Positions 37,464-48,609 of a DNA stretch of 64,000 bases are shown here, piece after piece. The position numbers were made by a program, and so were the translations under genes. The notes beneath the pieces were generated by a model. That model was not told the origin of the DNA and ran no database searches. It saw nothing but the letters and a program-made list of their open reading frames with translations. Origin of the DNA: Tubiluchus corallicola (lineage: Eukaryota > Priapulida > Priapulimorpha > Priapulimorphida > Tubiluchidae); the NCBI GenBank assembly GCA_030141605.1, contig JAQGDQ010002366.1, positions 240,660 to 304,659 of the forward strand, in the 5' to 3' direction. Each line of letters starts with the position of its first letter. The first letter of the stretch is position 1.

Positions 37464-40338
37464 TTACAATGTCGTTGTTTTTGAATGGTACCTAGGAGCA
37501 AATGCTGCGCGTCGCATCACAGGTGTGACATCATCAGTGGACGCTGACAGTGGAATGTCAATTCTAGTCAACACTGGTCTGGTCGGTGAGGTGATATCTG
37601 CTGCTTTGACTGTCACCCGCATTGGGTATATTGGGTGTGACATTAGTTTAGACTTCTCCAGCTCCTCCTTTTTCATCAAAGGAGATATCAAGTTTTCAAA
37701 TGGAACCATACCTGTCAATTTATCATTTTTCTCTGCTGATCCCACTGAGTTTGTTACTGATATCACTGAGTTCATTTTATCACCTTTTGTCATGAGAGAA
37801 TTGGCACTAGTAAATGACACTACTGACTGGGTATCGCATCGGATAGTGGCGCTGCACACACTTAACCGAGGACTTCCTTTTTGTGACACCTCTTTCATTG
37901 CATTTCGCTGTTCTTTATATTGCCTCCAGGCTCTTCGAGCTGAAGAGCTTTTGGTCCGTATTAAACCCCGTACTTTCACTGGACTATCTGAAATAGTTGA
38001 AAACTTACTCTATGAAATTTATTTGGACTACAGGCATAGTCGTCTCAGAAAACATTTACAGTTTAATAACGCAAAAAATCATAACTAATAAAATCTAGTA
38101 ATGCCAATCAAGGTGCTCTGGGTATTCTATGCAAACTGTTTAAAATCATTCCATTTTACCTCACTCACCAAAAGAGCAGCTAAAGCGCAGGGGTAATATT
38201 TTCTGTTATGTTCTTCAAAAGCAATCAATCATATAGATCCCTCTGTGACATTTTAACAATTAAAATGTTATACATCGACGTTAGAAACAGAATATGTAAC
38301 TTGTTGTTACATTTGTTGTAGAGTGTTGAAACAATTCTTCGTATTCGTATAGCAACAAACGCAAAGGGCCTATTCTTGTTAAATATGTTATCCGTAGTTT
38401 TCTTTATGAAATTTGCAGGCATTTTGCAAAAAATTTTGTTAGAATAAGACTACTATTGTTAATTAAAATGTGTTCGATTGCCATATTTTTTAATAACTGA
38501 TTTAGCCATATTACTGGGCCAACATGTTTTTCCTTTTTACATTTTCTTACACCGGAGTTTATCGTCATCATTACCACCATCTTTAACGTTACCATCATTA
38601 TCTTTTTTTCACTCTTGTTATAACAATAAGTAAGTAAGTCAGTTATTTATTTAATTAAGTATTGAGTATCTTCGAATCCAAAGTATTGACGCTATACTGT
38701 TAATAATTATTAGAATAATAATTAACCAGTGCACAGTACTGTACTTAAATTTTGTTTCTAAAAACTGATAATTGTTTTTGTTGTCTTTTGTCGTCTCTTT
38801 TTCACAAGAAACTTACTGTATTTCTGGAATAATTTGAAGCAGAACTGAACGGTAATGAATAAGAGAGCTGCGACAACCATCAAACCAAAGAGACTGGAAA
38901 ATAAGCGATTGATGCTTTCCCTTTGCGCTTTTGCTGGATCCATAGTTGTGCTTACCTGTAACAAACGCCGCAAGTATATTAATCTTTTAAAGCTTTTCGG
39001 AGAAATCCGGGGAGGAAAGAAGTTCTGGTGAATAAAGTTATGACATTAAAGGTAGTTGATGGTCTCCCTGCCACAGGAGATATTTGTTGCAATTTAGCAA
39101 AAAAACGTCGGCATTTTTGCGTATCTGAGATCTAATAAAAGCCTGGAAGCCTGTAATTAATAATTGATTTTTATATAGATTGCTAAGTCACTTAGGCAAC
39201 TTTCAAGTGGTTTCCGTGCCATCTAAATATTGATTAAGAAAGGAAATAGCCAGAAAAGTGAATAAACAAAATAAAACCACTTAATAAATCTCATTGTTTT
39301 CTTATTGAATATGAGTATTTATATGTTTTAGGAATTTTTCAGGAGCTCTTATTTGCTTCATTGGCGTCCGTAAACATGAATGGAAAAACAATATTGTCTA
39401 ATAAGTCTACGTCTATAAGATTTTCAATTACTTTAAATTGAAACTGTACATGAATTTGGTTGGATATCATGATTTAATTGCAGCTACGATTCTAGAAAAT
39501 GCTGTTTCTTTGGTACCATCCAATTTGTAATCTAACAGAAAAACATTATTTTGTACCTGATACAATAATTTAATTTTCAAACTAGTACTTTGCAGAATAG
39601 TAATGCACACCAATTGCTAATATGTCTGTGTACAATTTATGCATTATTATTACCTTAATTGCACAACGCTCATTAACGCTCATTAGCGGAATCATGTACT
39701 TCTCGGTACCAGGGTGTTTTCAAAACTATGTAAACACTTATCCGCGCATTCAGCTGTACTTATACAGCATCAACAATATTTATGAGATGTTGAACTCATG
39801 TAACTGTCCTGAACAGTTAAATAGTTAATACCAATCGGACGCTATCGACAATCTAGTCAATAATCTTGCCTTTTAATAATGATGACAGAAGCTTCAATGT
39901 GCATAATGAAGTTTTTAACCTTATTAGTGTGGATGCGTAATGGACCTATAACGTAGAACAGGATTGATATTCCTAGATAGTACATTTATCAGTGCCGTTA
40001 ATACGCAAAAGTAAACATGAAATTCGTTTATTAATAGAAAATTCGACAGAAATTACAACTTGACTAAATATTATTTAATTTTTACGACAATTTATTCAGA
40101 ATTTTTGATCTTGGTCTCCATGAGTAGGTTTCATTGTACTTACTTGCAAATGAATTAGGTGAGTGCTGGTAACAGGATATGGACCTTGCGTAATATTGTC
40201 AGTTCGTAAGATATCTAGGTTGTTTTGGCTGAGCACGGGCAACCAAGTGGCTCGTTTCTCTAATTTCCGCTTCATTCTTTTGTAACTGAAAATTACTGCT
40301 TTTTGAGAAATGAAAACTTTTTTGCTAGAAGACTGCAT
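37464..40338 (-). CDS. Unrecognised single-pass transmembrane protein, three exons
   Basis: Exons 40338-40144, 38955-38817 and 37987-37464 have good borders (CAA|gtaagt, ttacag|GTA, TACA|gtaagt, tttcag|ATA) and join in phase into 285 residues. Residues 1-65 are basic to neutral with no signal peptide (KRMKRKLEKRATWLPVLSQ) and contain one NIT sequon. Exon 2 carries one clear membrane helix (LFGLMVVAALLFITVQFCF, about residues 83-105) followed by Lys/Arg. Exon 3 is a Ser/Lys/Arg-rich tail (KSSSARRAWRQYKEQRNAMK) without a domain I know. An alternative start is the exon-2 ATG (MDPAKAQRES), which would give a 216-residue protein. The phase-consistent joins and convergent position argue for a real gene, but I cannot name a family or function. 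The long + strand frame over exon 3 (37453-38088) is its shadow. Confidence 0.6.
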
Positions 40339-40437
40339 ATTCTTGCTTATTTGAATTCGTCGCCTAAACTTTTGTTTGAAAAAAATTATTCATGTCGGGA
40401 ATAAATGGCGCAATGTTGATCCAGCCTGTATAAATTA

Positions 40438-40546
40438 ATTCATCATCTCCCAGTTTGGGTTTGACTTAGTATCGTTTGTCTGGATTTTAGGAAAAGAATC
40501 TTCTCCACTGTTGAACACAAGTGTCGACTGTCTTTCGTCAGTCTGA
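40438..40546 (-). other. Possible additional minus-strand exon
   Basis: A strong acceptor (cttgttttgtttcag) is followed by an open reading ending in TAA: TDERQSTLVFNSGED, then NPNWEMMN. It could be the last exon of a further minus-strand gene or a non-coding leader exon of the gene at 40338-37464. I found no upstream exon that fits. Confidence 0.25.
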
Positions 40547-42057
40547 AACAAAACAAGAAAACCACATGGATAATATGTGGCTTACTTAAATTCTATTACT
40601 TCACCAAACAAAAGTTAAAACACTTCACTTCGTTAAAGACACAACAAAACTTACAAAATACAAAGTGAATTTCAGTTAAAAAGAATTTAGATGAGCAGCA
40701 CATTTAAACGCTGCTAAACTGAGAACGGCAATCGAAAAGGCTATACATTATTCAAATATTTTAGTCAAATACTGTAACAACTGAAAGAAATGGATAAAAT
40801 ATAATAAATTAAGTCGGAACTAATACTTCGTTATAACCACTCACATGTAGTAAACAAACACGAACTCTTAAGCACATACCTTCCTAAAACTTAACTCGTA
40901 TATTCCTCGTATTCATATAATGTCGTTTTAAAAACGCTTAATATTAAGATATCAGCTAGGTACAATTTATGTAGCAGCAGTCTATTGCAAAATTGGGTAA
41001 ACAATCAGCTATAGTAACCTTACACCCGAACAGATAATCATGCCTAATAGCCTATATCGGTTTCAGAATAAACCCCTATGATAATAGATGTAATGATTGC
41101 AACAATGAATGCCCTACCGGCTTGGATTGGGTGGCTGCTATATTCATTCAATGATTGTATGGTTTATGATGGTACACTAAATGTATAGCTGATAATGAAA
41201 CGTGAGGTCTCTGGAGAGACAACGCTGTTATACTGATTGTCATTAATATTTTAACTCGACGGCGTTTGTAATAACGGTTGTTGTGTCTAGAAGTAAAAGT
41301 GAAAGAATGGTTGTTGAACCTGCGATGAATTACATTCGCATTCTTTCATGGCTTTAGCATGATTGGACTAAAATGGGGATGTGAAATGGGTGAATGACAG
41401 TTTCAGAGATGTCATACGTTACAGGATTACCACTCCTCTTGATTTCGTAATTATTTATCCATTTCTTTTCTCTACTTGATATAGATTTCGTAACCATCTC
41501 ATTTTCATCCTCTTTGCACACTGTTTGGACAACATATTTTTACGCTGATTTCGACACGTTCAATGTACAGTCAGTAGACTGAGGGCTGATAGCTCAAATA
41601 TCAAATTGAGAGCCTTCCTCCTTCGATTAATTAACTCTTAAGTTAATTGTTGATTAGGTCTATATATGTACAGCATTTGTTAATTCTGACTCATCGCAGC
41701 TCATCGTCTAAAAATTCTGTCATTGAGCTAGCTAAAACCAACCAATTTGATTACATTGATTATGTAAAACTTAAAATGGTTGATTTAAGAGATGAACGTT
41801 AATCACATAGCACCCCTTTTTCTATGCAATAAGTTTTGCAGTAGCTTAGCCAGTCAGTAAAGTTACGTATCGTGTCATTATTTACTTAATGCCTGTGACC
41901 GACCACGAAATGGTTAAGAAATATTTGCATTTCAGTTCCATTGCGTTTGAAAACCATAACGAAAGTGACCTGCAGACCTATTTCGTGTGTATAGACTACC
42001 AATTCAGAAATATTTTATAAAAATAAAATGTTTTTTTAGTATTTTAATGTCGAATTC

Positions 42058-42270
42058 AAACGTGGTACCCTGGAAATCAACCATTGTTAATAACGGGTGA
42101 TTTTAATGTTATCATTAGAGCAGCTTATAATATAGAGATGGGAAGTGGCTTACGAATTAAATTTTAGGAACTTACAAGTATTTTTAATGTGCGAACTGAG
42201 CTTTATAATTATTGCGGCCTCAGCGTACGCTTGCAGTACAGCAGACAAGATGGAGAAAAAGTCCTACTAT
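42058..42270 (+). mobile_element. LINE endonuclease fragment
   Basis: The + strand reads WYPGNQPLLITGDFNVIIRA. 'P.LI.GDFN' is the signature of the exonuclease/endonuclease/phosphatase domain of LINEs. After one in-frame stop the reading continues with ELTSIFNVRTELYNY, like L1/Tx1-type proteins. Neither the rest of the endonuclease nor a reverse transcriptase is found nearby, so this is a small relic. Confidence 0.5.
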
Positions 42271-44799
42271 TAAAGTGATTTATTTTGCCTTCAGTCTGCA
42301 TGAATTAGCATAAAATACTTGCTCGGACGTGTTTAAGACATCTCTGCCTTTTAAAGCTTCAGATGATTGTTCTTCATAAGGAGCACGATTCCGGTCCTGT
42401 CGCAATCACCGACATTCATTAAGTATATCGCAAACGTCTAACCTAATTAAACTATTTTTTCGGAACGCACAATCTAAAAACAAACTTTAAATTTGTCATT
42501 TAGCAGTTCACGTTAAATTGTTACATGGTTAGAGTTTAGGAAGGGAATGAATCAGATAGGACAAAGAGGAATCAGATAGAAGGAAAGGAAAGGAGACCAA
42601 AAGGATGTGTAGGAGAAGAAGAAAAGAATGAAAAAAACAGGAAGAGTGAGAGGAGAAAACGCAGTCACCCTATTAAGGTTTTTTAATTTAATTTCATCTT
42701 TGGCCGCTGGGTCTTCTGCGTGGCTCGTACGGTTTGCGGCTTTTCGCCATATATGAGTCTCCCAGCCCACATCAGTATTTAAACCACGTGTAATGTCTCC
42801 AAATTGTAAACTTGTGATGTGGATTAAATAAAAAATAAAAGTTAACAGTTATTAAAAAGCTAAGTCCATCAACAACGTCGTTATTGACAATACTAATTAG
42901 ATAATCAATGTTCCGATACTTTGAGCTTTCGTTGAGCGACAATTCTCTGTCAAATTTCGCTAACTAAGGTGAATATTTTATCCACCAGTGAATGATTTAG
43001 ATTTTATACTATACATTACTTCACTAAACTTTCTAGAGTGGTATTATCGAGTAATCACGTATTTCATACCTACACCAAAAAGCAAGTTTACCAGTAAGGT
43101 ATTCACTAATGCTATTAGAACACTAATAAAACAAAGAATTAATCAACAACCCAGCGTTGAGTGATTACATGAACTTTGTTGCGTTGAAACAAACCCACAA
43201 TTGCAAGCAGTCGAGTTGAATTATTGATAACATTTGCCCTGGCTACTGTAATAATGGTGAATCCCTCACTTGGCTTCATCATGTGTTATTGTAGCAGCAG
43301 TTAATTTCCTGATAAAACTAATTATTATTGTTACCAGTGCGGATGCTGACAACTGTTAGAACAAACTTCATATTTTAGTCTAAACACGAAAATTGTTAAT
43401 AGCTGAACATGCTAAACTAGGAGAACATTTATGCATTTAATTAGCCCCTGGAAGGGACAGGTTGCGCTGTTTCTTAATTCTGACACTGCGTAAAAAATCT
43501 TATATGATTGTACAAATAAATTTTAAACTGAACAGTCCTATGCATACAGTATACGAACGTTTCACGCATGCAGAGGCATCGCAAAATTCTCAAAACATAA
43601 TTATAACACCCTCGTAAACAGATATTCAGCTCATCAAAAGTTTTATTAAGTAGTTTGATGTCACACACCTAATATAGCACCAACCTATCCACACGGTGAT
43701 CCGACATTTTTTTACTACCAGTTCATGTAAGTTAACAGAGGTATAAGCATTGGATTAAATTCGCTTTAATTTAAGCTGACATTTCGGCCTTCTGCAATCA
43801 CTGAAAAGCGAAAGAAAACAAGAAGTGAAACACGTGGTGAATAAGATGCAGCAAATCAAATATACACGGTTAAACAGAAAGTAGAAGGAACGAGGAGAAC
43901 ACACATCAAATACTTAAAGTGAAATAAATACAGAATGGCAGGTATGAGAAATAAAGGAGATAGTTGTAAAATGCCTCCAGCAAAGCTACTGTCCAATGCC
44001 TGGCAGCTGAACTTGCTATGTCAACAAAAAGCCACGATTGTAATCAGCGCGTAAACAGAAAATCGCGGAAAAAAATGAAATGTTTTCCTTTTCATTATAC
44101 TACTTAATTTTAGCCAATTTTCCAAAATCCTTCAAACGTTCAAATAATTTTTAGATAATTCTAGGTTTTTGAAGGTCAATTCTTATGACAAAATATAACT
44201 TGCAATGTCTGATTATTCTGTTCTGATTATTCTGTTTCAATTTGTTCTCATTATTTCCGCTTATAAATTTATCAACATATAGAGATGGGTGTAAAGCATA
44301 TGCTTCAATCATACAAAAGATATTACATGATATAAATAATTTTGTTCATATTGTAGCAGCTGTCATACAGAATGTCAGTTCATATAATAACGTAATCAAT
44401 TTTACAATGTGCACGTTTCACAGTGATAGTTGCAATGTAGATAACTGTAATATACTTGATTCATGAATTAATTGTTGGTACTTCAAAGCAAAGGCCGAAT
44501 GACCACGATATGTGCTAGCTAGTTAGCAATGACGAAGCCAGTTAGTAAATGAATTTGTTCAATACGCGCTCAGGGTGGTTTCCTTCACTAATTTTCTTAC
44601 TGTTTACCTCCTTGTTGTCACATCAAATCTTAACTGAGTCATTTCTGCCAGGTCACTGCCTCATTTTAGATGGTTAGCCTTGGTGATGCCTCATCTATGT
44701 TGAGCAGGTCTTGCAACAGAGTGTTGTGTGTGATGTGAGTAAAATATACATATAAATTTATGTGATATGCTACTTGTTTGTATTCTTGCTGTTAATTGC

Positions 44800-45269
44800 T
44801 GATTTTCGTGATGGTGATTATGATAACTATAATTATGACAATGATGATGAAACAACGATTACGGCGACTACAACGACGATGTTATTGTTGATAGTGATAA
44901 TAATGTTAATGGAGATGATGGCGATTTTGATTTTGTTGCTACTGCTATTGTTGTTGGAATTGATTTAATTGGTGAAATGATGATGATGGAAACAGTGAAC
45001 TATTGCTGTTGCTATTGCAACCTATTGTAGCAGTTACTGCTCTTGCCTGCCGTTCCTGATTTTAGCAGTGATAATGATGACAGTGGTGATGATAGTAATG
45101 ATGAGGGTGATGATGATAATGATGATGATGATGACGATGATGATGATAGTAATGATGGTGATGATGATGATTATGATTATGATGATGATGGTGATGATGA
45201 TGATGATGACAATGGCGATGATAGTAATGATGATGATGATGATGGTGATGGTGATGGTGATGGTGATGG

Positions 45270-45302
<33 letters not shown>

Positions 45303-45440
45303 GGATGATGATGGTAATGATGATGTGGTGATGATGACGATGATGATGATGATAAAGGTGACGTCAGTGATGATGTTAATATTATTGTCAGTGGGGATGT
45401 TGATGTTAATTGTGTTAACAATAACGATAACGGTGACGAT
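44800..45440 (+). repeat. (GAT)n/(GATGGT)n microsatellite array
   Basis: Trinucleotide GAT repeats with GGT, GAC and AAT variants, densest at 45061-45371. The periodicity opens long frames in several phases: poly-Asp and poly-Met on +, poly-His on -. None has a plausible start, splice context or non-repetitive domain. Confidence 0.9.
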
Positions 45441-47867
45441 TTAAAATGACGACTACAATGATGAGTTTCTGAGTATGTATGAATTTCTTAAAATTGTTGT
45501 AGTTTGCTAGTTTACAGATTATAAACTCCTGCTCAAAGTTGGAAAAAAGAGAAAAAAAGGAAATGAAAATATAGAAAGATAAAGAAATAAAAGTAGCAAC
45601 TGAAATGGATAAAAGAGAGCAAAATAGTTAAGAAAATGAAAGTAAAAATAAAGAAAATAATGGAACAAAGATAGTTAAGCTGAATGAAAGAAAACACGTA
45701 ATTATTAGTTTTCATTTCAAAAGATATCATTTAATTTATGTATTTAACTAAATTAACACATTTAGCTATCAAAACAAGTAATGGATTTAAGTTCGAACCA
45801 AGTGTCCGGCATGCAGGTACCTAAATAAACGGATTTTTTCTCGTAAAATCGTTATTTGTGAAAAAAATCATGCTCATAAACTAAAACAAGAATAACGAAC
45901 TTGAGAGCGGTTTTCTATTCATATATTTACTTTATTTTACTTCATATTTCTACTTATATATACTATATTTTCTTTAATGCCTTTAGGTTAGGTTTTTTTT
46001 TATTAACTTTATTACTGATTATCTTATCTTTTTCATGTTACAATTTTTTTTCGTTGTCTTTATTTACTTTCGTATTACGTGTTTTGTGAATTTAGGTTGC
46101 TGAATAGAGGAAGCTCTCCAGGCATTTAGGCCTAATGGCCCGGAAATATTTTTTCAGAGCAGCAGTTACAGAGAAAACTCTATAATATATATATATTGTT
46201 GACTGCTTTTGAATAGCGCAGTTCATGTAGACAACTGCGTACACTTACTGCAATAAAAACAATATTAGTATTAGTTCCTGTCGCGATTAATAAGTAGGCT
46301 TATATGTTCTAAACGTTTGAACTTCAACTATCTTATTTTTAACAAAAGCCCCTATATGTACGTGGGACTTGCCCAAATTTTTCCTGAATGACGTAAATAC
46401 TAAAAAGTTATTTAAATGCTGTTGCTCCTATTTTAATGCATTCTACGTAGCAACCTATATAATGAATTTTAAAATGTTACGCATAAATTTCTGCTATATA
46501 AAAAAAACTTCAAGTCAACATTAAGCCTCAGAATTTGTGATTGCATCCGAAATGTCTGTCACATTTTACGCTGTATTTTGTGAATACACTTTATGTACGC
46601 GATTCTCTATCAATTAATAACAATGCGTTTGGCTTTGTGCAACCACTAACCGTTATGCACAAATGCAAACGAACTCATAATAGAGCAACACAAAAGTGTT
46701 GGAAATGTGCAACACAAAAGTAAAAATTATGGTAATATTTAACGAACCATTGCTTTCCAGTTGCTAGGTAACGCATGGAAACAGATAGTTAATAATTGTC
46801 GCGGAATATTTTGTATAGATGAACACTTGTCGGTTATGTACATATATATCACATTCAACCATGCATGGTGCATGCACGCCACACAACTGATATAACATTA
46901 GTATGAACATCAAACTAATAGTGTGTAACTAGAGAGAGCATGGGCAGCATAAACTGATGCATACCTGTAGGGGTAGTGCACGCTGACGTATGTCTGGCTT
47001 CACTAGATTAATAAAGACGCTTTCTTCCAAACTGCTTTGTTTGATAACAACTGAAAAGTTAGAATATTACAACGCTGAGATGCACAAATGCAATTTGTCA
47101 ATCGAATAATAATAATGTTCTTTCGCCGCCGAAAGTGCTCAACAGCTTTCCTAGATTGTTTAGCCTTTGCAACAATAGTGTAAAAAAATTGTGAAATTTT
47201 TAGTTCATTTAAATAACTGTGCAACCAAGATGACACAGGTGATGGTTTTACAATCAGAAACTTAACGAAAATCTTGGCATCTTTCTAACAACAATTATCA
47301 AATGGCTAATGTAAATGGAAGTCCTATTATTCCCTGGAATCTCTGGTTTCTCAACTGCTTTTGTATAATTAGTTTTGTTTACACATATGCTGTGAAATGC
47401 ACGTGGGTCCAGTCTGCTTTTAGCAACGTGCATACTTTCTTATAATAATCAGTATTATTCATTTCGGCTTTGATTGAGTAACCTTATAGGTTTATACCAC
47501 ATTCGTGCTAAGAAATTATAAACTGTTTATGTGTATCTATGCCGGAATCTGTTTGGTTAATTTTTATCTACGTCGGCTTGTTCGTAACTCTTTTATGATG
47601 TGTAATATTCCGACATAAATAATTGTGCTGCGACAGAAATCTGCATGCTTTTGTTAAATTGTTGTGTCTAATACATGAGTATGTTGAAATATGACACGGA
47701 CTCCACCCGACTGCTTGTAAACAGCGATGTTTGTAAAAAAAAGCTGTGACACGTTTGTTCAAACATAACACTATTTTTGGAGTAAGCAATATGTAACCCC
47801 TAATATTATTTTTCAGTTTTGCAGAGTAATCAGTTAAAATTTAGCGAGTTTAAAGCAATTAAAATTT

Positions 47868-48575
47868 TTACACTTCTGACTCTTGTTCTTGAGTGAATGT
47901 TTCGTCAAAATCTTCCGCCTGTCTCAGGTCTATAGCAAACTTATTTGGCAGAGAGTTGAAGTTCATGTTTTTCACGCACTCGCTGCCAAATTGTTTGAAA
48001 GCCAAAGCTAAAGCGTACGCTAGACGGCGAGCGATAATGCGACTTGAGCACACGTATGCAAAACATTGAAAGGTTGGTCCAGATTGTCCCTTATCCACAA
48101 TTATCATAGAAAACACGCGGCTGTACTTCACATCTTGTACGCCGTATGAAATCGAGTCTATTTGTTGAAAAGTTTCTTCAATCTCACTGTTTGGATCTGA
48201 TGTTACCATACTGACTCCGGTGCGGAAAACACGCAGTTGCACACACGGTAACTCCATCCCATGCTCAGCATTACGAGATTCAGTTATTAGTTCCTCCACA
48301 ACACCTCGCGTATGCTGGATACCCCAAAGTCCACGAGTAGGCCTGCTTCCCAAAAATTTCACATGAAATTCTTGTGGCAACGTGTCAACAGCAACATTCG
48401 GATCGAGTGCGTCTAGAAGTCTCTGCGTACCTTCTTCTAAAGTTTTTTTAACAGTTTCCACGGGTTTTTCTTTGATACCAAGCAATTTAAAAAGCTTCGT
48501 TCCCTTTATCATCGTGGAAGAGTTCTTCTCTTTTTCAGGAGGAGTCGTTATTTTGGGTAAGCCCGAGTTATCCAT
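47868..48575 (-). CDS. PTB/PID-domain adaptor-like protein, intronless, 235 aa
   Basis: A single uninterrupted frame runs from ATG 48575 to the stop at 47868. Residues about 64-205 have the layout of a phosphotyrosine-binding (PTB/PID) domain: a first strand FHVKFLGSRPTRGLWGIQHT, where KFLG corresponds to the 'YLG' of Dab/Shc-type domains, a middle sheet (VQLRVFRTGVSMV; IDSISYGVQD; FQCFAYVC), and a C-terminal helix RRLAYALALAFKQFG. PTB adaptors bind NPxY motifs in receptor tails and act in endocytosis or signalling. The N-terminus (TKLFKLLGIKEKPVETVKK) and the acidic tail are not recognisable. Its size resembles PID1/LDLRAP1-type small adaptors, but I cannot assign an ortholog. A probable acceptor at 48604 suggests a spliced 5' UTR. 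The absence of introns, unlike its neighbours, could mean retroposition or simple gene structure. Confidence 0.8.
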   Translation of the reverse strand: MDNSGLPKITTPPEKEKNSSTMIKGTKLFKLLGIKEKPVETVKKTLEEGTQRLLDALDPNVAVDTLPQEFHVKFLGSRPTRGLWGIQHTRGVVEELITESRNAEHGMELPCVQLRVFRTGVSMVTSDPNSEIEETFQQIDSISYGVQDVKYSRVFSMIIVDKGQSGPTFQCFAYVCSSRIIARRLAYALALAFKQFGSECVKNMNFNSLPNKFAIDLRQAEDFDETFTQEQESEV

Positions 48576-48609
48576 CTCTCACAAAAAGTTGGTAATACCT
48601 TTACTGCAA

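Larger units (their letters stand above)
40560..47860. other. Gene-poor intergenic stretch
   Basis: About 7 kb with no supported host gene. It holds a LINE endonuclease scrap (42058-42270), a purine-rich tract (42540-42660) followed by a GC-richer patch (42690-42775), and the (GAT)n array (about 44800-45440). The rest is AT-rich sequence with only short random frames. Confidence 0.55.

Noticed and set aside
37453-38088. Long + strand frame of 211 codons
   Set aside because: It overlaps exon 3 of the minus-strand membrane-protein gene. The minus reading is supported by phase-consistent splice sites and a membrane helix, while the + reading has neither domain nor context.
42540-42775. Purine-rich tract and GC patch with a minus-strand frame of 72 codons
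   Set aside because: The frame reads through low-complexity sequence. No family could be recognised, and no splice sites or second piece were found.
45043-45444. Asp-rich + frame and His-rich - frame over the GAT array
   Set aside because: Both are created by the trinucleotide repeat itself. No splice sites, unique sequence or start context support a gene.
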